A model generated the notes under the pieces. It saw nothing but the letters and a program-made list of their open reading frames with translations, was not told the DNA's origin and searched no databases. Positions 30,058 through 32,806 of a DNA stretch of 32,806 nt are shown here, in pieces (positions within the stretch are counted from its first letter, which is position 1; each line of letters begins with the position of its first letter). Source of the stretch: a bacterium (GTDB lineage: Bacteria; AUK180). A program made the translations under genes and the position numbers. Where the stretch lies: positions 1 through 32,806 of the forward strand of contig JAGGYO010000124.1 of the NCBI GenBank assembly GCA_021162505.1. The letters are read 5' to 3'.

Positions 30058-32476
30058 TTATATTCACCAGTTTTTTAGGTATATAAATAATTTTTTTTAT
30101 GGGCTTATTATCAATAAATTTCCTTACATTATCTATTTCCATTACCAATTCTTTTAATTTTTCCTCAGTAATATGGGAAGTGATATTGATCCGGCCTCTT
30201 ATTTTGCCTTTCACTTGAACCACGATCTCAATTTCCTCCTTTTCCAATTTTGATCTGTCTGCTTTAGGGAATTTCTCCAAGAATACAGAATTTTCATTGC
30301 CGGTTTTATTCCAAAGTTTTTCTGCCAAATGAGGAAATATGGGCGCCATTACAATAATAAATTTCTCTTTTATTCCTTTTGGGATACCAAAATCTTTATT
30401 TTCTGAAAAACTTTTTTCCGTAAAATTGATGAATTTCATTAGAGAGGAAACCGCAGTATTCAATTTGAATCGCTGGAGATCATGAGAAAAAGATTCTATC
30501 AAAAAATTAATTTCATAATCAATGTCATCGTTTTCCACGGTTTTTGTTGGGATCTTCTCTACTGTATGAACGATCCTTCGCATAAAATTTTTAATACTTT
30601 GGACACTTTCTTCATTCCATTCCAGAGCTTTTTCAGGCGGTGCAATAAAAAGAATAGTCCCCCTCGCCACATCCGAACCTTCTTTTTCAACAAAAGGTCC
30701 CACCGGGATCGCATTGCCCTTGGATTTTGACATCACTTCCAAATTACCATTGACCCTATTCATCACCATCCCCTGAGTAAATAGTTCTTTAAAGGGCTCG
30801 TCATTTTTTATCAAACCCTCATCACATAGAAATTTGGTTATGAAACGGGAGAATAATAGATGCAATATCGCGTGTTCAACCCCGCCAATATACAGATCTA
30901 CCGGCATCCAGTAATTTAATTTATCCTTAGAAAAGATCTCTTTCTCATTATTAGCATCGCTATAGCGTAAATAATACCAGGAAGAATCAACAAAAGTATC
31001 CATTGTATCAGTATCTCTTTTTGCTGGCCCGCCGCATACAGGGCAAGTCGTATTAACAAATTCTTCAACCGATGCAAGGGGTGATTTCCCCTTGGGGATA
31101 TAATCTACCTTATGTGGGTCGGGTAATAGGACTGGCAGATTTTCAATCTTTTCGGGTACAATTCCGCATTTTGGACAATGGATCATTGGGATGGGTGTTC
31201 CCCAATATCTTTGTCTCGATATAAGCCAATCCCTTAAACGATAATTTACGGTTCTTTCCCCCCAGCCGATCTTTTCAAGGTGTTCTATTATTTGTTCTTT
31301 TGCATCAGTAGATAACATTCCGCTAAATTGTTCTGAGTTTTCCATGATACCGGTTTCGATATATGCATCTTTCATATCTTTGTCATTTATTTTTTTATCC
31401 TTGGGCTGAATAACGATCTTTATTGGAATATCATATTTTTTTGCAAAAGAAAAATCCCTTGTATCATGTGCAGGAACTCCCATAACAGCACCGGTACCAT
31501 AAGATGCAAGAACATAATCTCCTACAAAAACGGCTACTTTTTGGTTAGTTAAGGGGTTCTTAACATAAATTCCGGTAAAAACTCCGTCCTTTTCTGTTTT
31601 TGACCCTGCTCGCTCAATTTCACTCTTTTTCCCCGAGGTTTTAATATATTTATCAACTTTTTTTCTAATGTCCTCTTCCATGGGTAATCTTTGGATAATA
31701 GGATTTTCCGGCGCTATGGCCATGAAGGTAACCCCATAAAGCGTATCGGGTCTTGTAGTATAAACATCAATAAATTCTGTTCTGCTGTGAAGGAAAGGAA
31801 ATCTTACGGTAACTCCATTCGATCTACCTATCCAATTTTTCTGCATCATCTTTACCTTTTCGGGCCATTTATCTAATTTTTCCAGATCATCCAAGAGTCT
31901 ATCTGCATATTTTGTTATTTTAAAATACCATTGTGTCAAATTTTTCTTTATTACTTCTGCTCCGCATCGATAGCATTTTCCGTCTTCAACTTGTTCATTT
32001 GCAAGGACTGTTTTACAATCAGGGCACCAATTAACGGGAGATTCCTTTCTATATGCCAATCCTTTCTCATATAATTTTATGAAGATCCATTGTGTCCATT
32101 TATAATAATCCGGCAAACAGGTTGTAACTTCTCTATCCCAGTCATAAGATATACCCATTTCCTTGAAGGTATTTTTTGAAACGGAAATATTGGATAAGGT
32201 CCAATCTTTCGGTGAAATTTCTTTTTTTATGGCAGCATTTTCAGCAGGCAATCCAAAAGCATCCCAACCCATAGGATGTAATACGGAATAACCCAACATT
32301 TTATAATATCTTGCGTAAACATCTCCGATGACATAATTTCTCAAATGTCCCATGTGAAGATCTCCCGAAGGATATGGGAACATTTCCAGAACATAGAATT
32401 TTTTACCTTCTTCCTTTGTTTTAAATATTTTATTTTTTATCCAGTATTCACGCCAATATTTCTCATTAGAGTACAT
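30050..32476 (-). CDS. leuS: Leucine--tRNA ligase
   Basis: LeuS charges tRNA-Leu with leucine (class Ia, EC 6.1.1.4). The 808 residues match the bacterial size. It shows the HIGH box as YPSGDLHMGH (35-44) and a zinc-knuckle pair CPDC...CYRCG (about 157-175). An editing (CP1) domain carries TGAVMGVPAHDTRDF (about 326-340), and a second zinc-like CPKCG/CPVCGG insertion lies at about 434-490. Family segments such as TMDTFVDSSWYYLRY follow, then the KMSKS loop as VMSKSKGN (about 580) and a C-terminal tRNA-binding domain. ATG 32476 has SD GGAG. The TTG-initiated lptE overlaps its end. Confidence 0.97.
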   Translation of the reverse strand: MYSNEKYWREYWIKNKIFKTKEEGKKFYVLEMFPYPSGDLHMGHLRNYVIGDVYARYYKMLGYSVLHPMGWDAFGLPAENAAIKKEISPKDWTLSNISVSKNTFKEMGISYDWDREVTTCLPDYYKWTQWIFIKLYEKGLAYRKESPVNWCPDCKTVLANEQVEDGKCYRCGAEVIKKNLTQWYFKITKYADRLLDDLEKLDKWPEKVKMMQKNWIGRSNGVTVRFPFLHSRTEFIDVYTTRPDTLYGVTFMAIAPENPIIQRLPMEEDIRKKVDKYIKTSGKKSEIERAGSKTEKDGVFTGIYVKNPLTNQKVAVFVGDYVLASYGTGAVMGVPAHDTRDFSFAKKYDIPIKIVIQPKDKKINDKDMKDAYIETGIMENSEQFSGMLSTDAKEQIIEHLEKIGWGERTVNYRLRDWLISRQRYWGTPIPMIHCPKCGIVPEKIENLPVLLPDPHKVDYIPKGKSPLASVEEFVNTTCPVCGGPAKRDTDTMDTFVDSSWYYLRYSDANNEKEIFSKDKLNYWMPVDLYIGGVEHAILHLLFSRFITKFLCDEGLIKNDEPFKELFTQGMVMNRVNGNLEVMSKSKGNAIPVGPFVEKEGSDVARGTILFIAPPEKALEWNEESVQSIKNFMRRIVHTVEKIPTKTVENDDIDYEINFLIESFSHDLQRFKLNTAVSSLMKFINFTEKSFSENKDFGIPKGIKEKFIIVMAPIFPHLAEKLWNKTGNENSVFLEKFPKADRSKLEKEEIEIVVQVKGKIRGRINITSHITEEKLKELVMEIDNVRKFIDNKPIKKIIYIPKKLVNIIV

Positions 32477-32502
32477 ATCTGCTCCTTTTATATATATGTT
32501 TT

Positions 32503-32531
32503 ATTAAATCATAAAACACCGATTATGTCAA
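32503..32531 (-). promoter_or_regulatory. Sigma-70-type promoter of leuS
   Basis: On the minus strand TTGACA (32531-32526) and TTTAAT (32508-32503) are 17 bases apart. Transcription would start near 32496, leaving about 20 bases of leader with SD AAAGGAG before ATG 32476. The -35 is perfect and the -10 has one mismatch. Confidence 0.7.
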
Positions 32532-32639
32532 GTGAAAAGAGGAAACAGCCAGATGCATAAATTCTTGGTTCAAAGGTTCCATGTTAAAAGGTTCAAAGGT
32601 TCAAAAAAATGGTACTAAGTACTAAGCTATTGGTACTAA

Positions 32640-32785
32640 GTGGAGAAACTAAATACTTAGTACTGAATACTGCATACTGTTTTTCAATGTGGAGAAACTA
32701 AATACTTAGTACTGAATACTGCATACTGTTTTTCAATGTGGAGAAACTAAATACTCAGTACTGAATACTGCATACTGTTTTTCAA
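32640..32785. repeat. Tandem array of a 49-bp unit, about three copies
   Basis: Copies start at 32640, 32689 and 32738 (period exactly 49). Each begins GTGGAGAAACTAAATACT, includes GTACTGAATACTGCATACTG and ends TTTTTCAA. The third copy differs by one visible base (CTCAG for CTTAG) and is one base short. The preceding TACTAAG stretch shares pieces of the unit. Confidence 0.9.
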
Positions 32786-32806
32786 CTCTCCTATGAAAGA
32801 AAAAGT

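Larger units (their letters stand above)
32477..32806. other. leuS upstream region with dispersed repeats
   Basis: No gene is visible here. It holds the leuS promoter, GGTTCAAAGGTTCCA (32567-32581, identical to 3108-3122) with further GGTTCAAA units to about 32605, TACTAAG units (32611-32640), and the 49-bp tandem array listed separately. Confidence 0.7.

Noticed and set aside
32567..32605. tRNA T-arm-like GGTTCAAA strings
   Set aside because: They resemble a T-loop but occur as direct repeats with no acceptor, D- or anticodon stem around them.
32640..32785. CRISPR array
   Set aside because: The 49-bp units are directly joined without variable spacers and no cas gene is near; it is a simple tandem repeat.

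Overview
The window is about 32.8 kb of low-GC, gene-dense chromosomal DNA from a Gram-negative-type bacterium. Outer-membrane genes (an LptE-like LPS-assembly lipoprotein, arabinose-5-phosphate isomerase for Kdo, dTDP- and CDP-sugar enzymes) point to an LPS-bearing envelope. SucCD, LeuS and type IV pilin-like genes are ordinary bacterial functions. A bacterial Clp1-like polynucleotide kinase is uncommon and, with the composition, suggests an uncultured lineage such as candidate division WOR-3 or a relative. That placement is an impression, not a proof. No rRNA, tRNA, CRISPR array, phage or intact transposase gene was found.

Layout. (1) 61-3036, plus strand: a good promoter drives a three-gene operon of a DHH/DHHA1 phosphoesterase, an unknown small protein and a Clp1-like 5'-kinase. 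(2) 3275-10214, minus strand: eight tightly packed genes, read from the right as RmlA-like nucleotidyltransferase, RfbC-like cupin, UPF0173 hydrolase, sucC, sucD, diacylglycerol-kinase-like lipid kinase, kdsD and a membrane-anchored beta-rich protein. (3) 10215-14776: an accessory islet holding four REP-like palindromes, a GIY-YIG gene broken by one stop codon, two diverged copies of a promoter-plus-small-ORF unit, and an N-acetyltransferase, an ornithine/alanine-racemase-like PLP enzyme and a DUF1611 (DgcN-like) protein. (4) 14777-16138: a MATE transporter whose extended -10 box sits directly before its start codon. (5) 16163-21451, minus strand: a six-gene operon of three extended-SDR sugar-nucleotide enzymes (CDP-paratose epimerase-like, UDP-glucuronate-decarboxylase-like, dTDP-rhamnose-4-epimerase-like), an unknown protein, a lipoprotein and a DUF401 permease-like protein. 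(6) 21527-23778, plus strand: a DUF58/BatA-like pair without an adjacent moxR. (7) 23878-29513, minus strand: three prepilin-like genes in PilV/PilW/PilX order, the first a 1033-residue giant with PKD and MopE-like acidic repeats, followed by a DUF123 GIY-YIG protein. (8) 29599-32476, minus strand: leuS-lptE. (9) 32477-32806: a leuS promoter, then dispersed repeats and a 49-bp tandem array.

Working together: regions 2 and 5 supply activated and modified sugars for surface glycans, and LptE serves LPS export. The pilin genes probably build a pilus or pseudopilus tip. The most intriguing parts are the acetyltransferase-racemase-DUF1611 set, which could handle D-amino acids, the duplicated small-ORF unit beside it, the nuclease-kinase operon, and a filled/empty-site pair for a 28-bp hairpin insertion.
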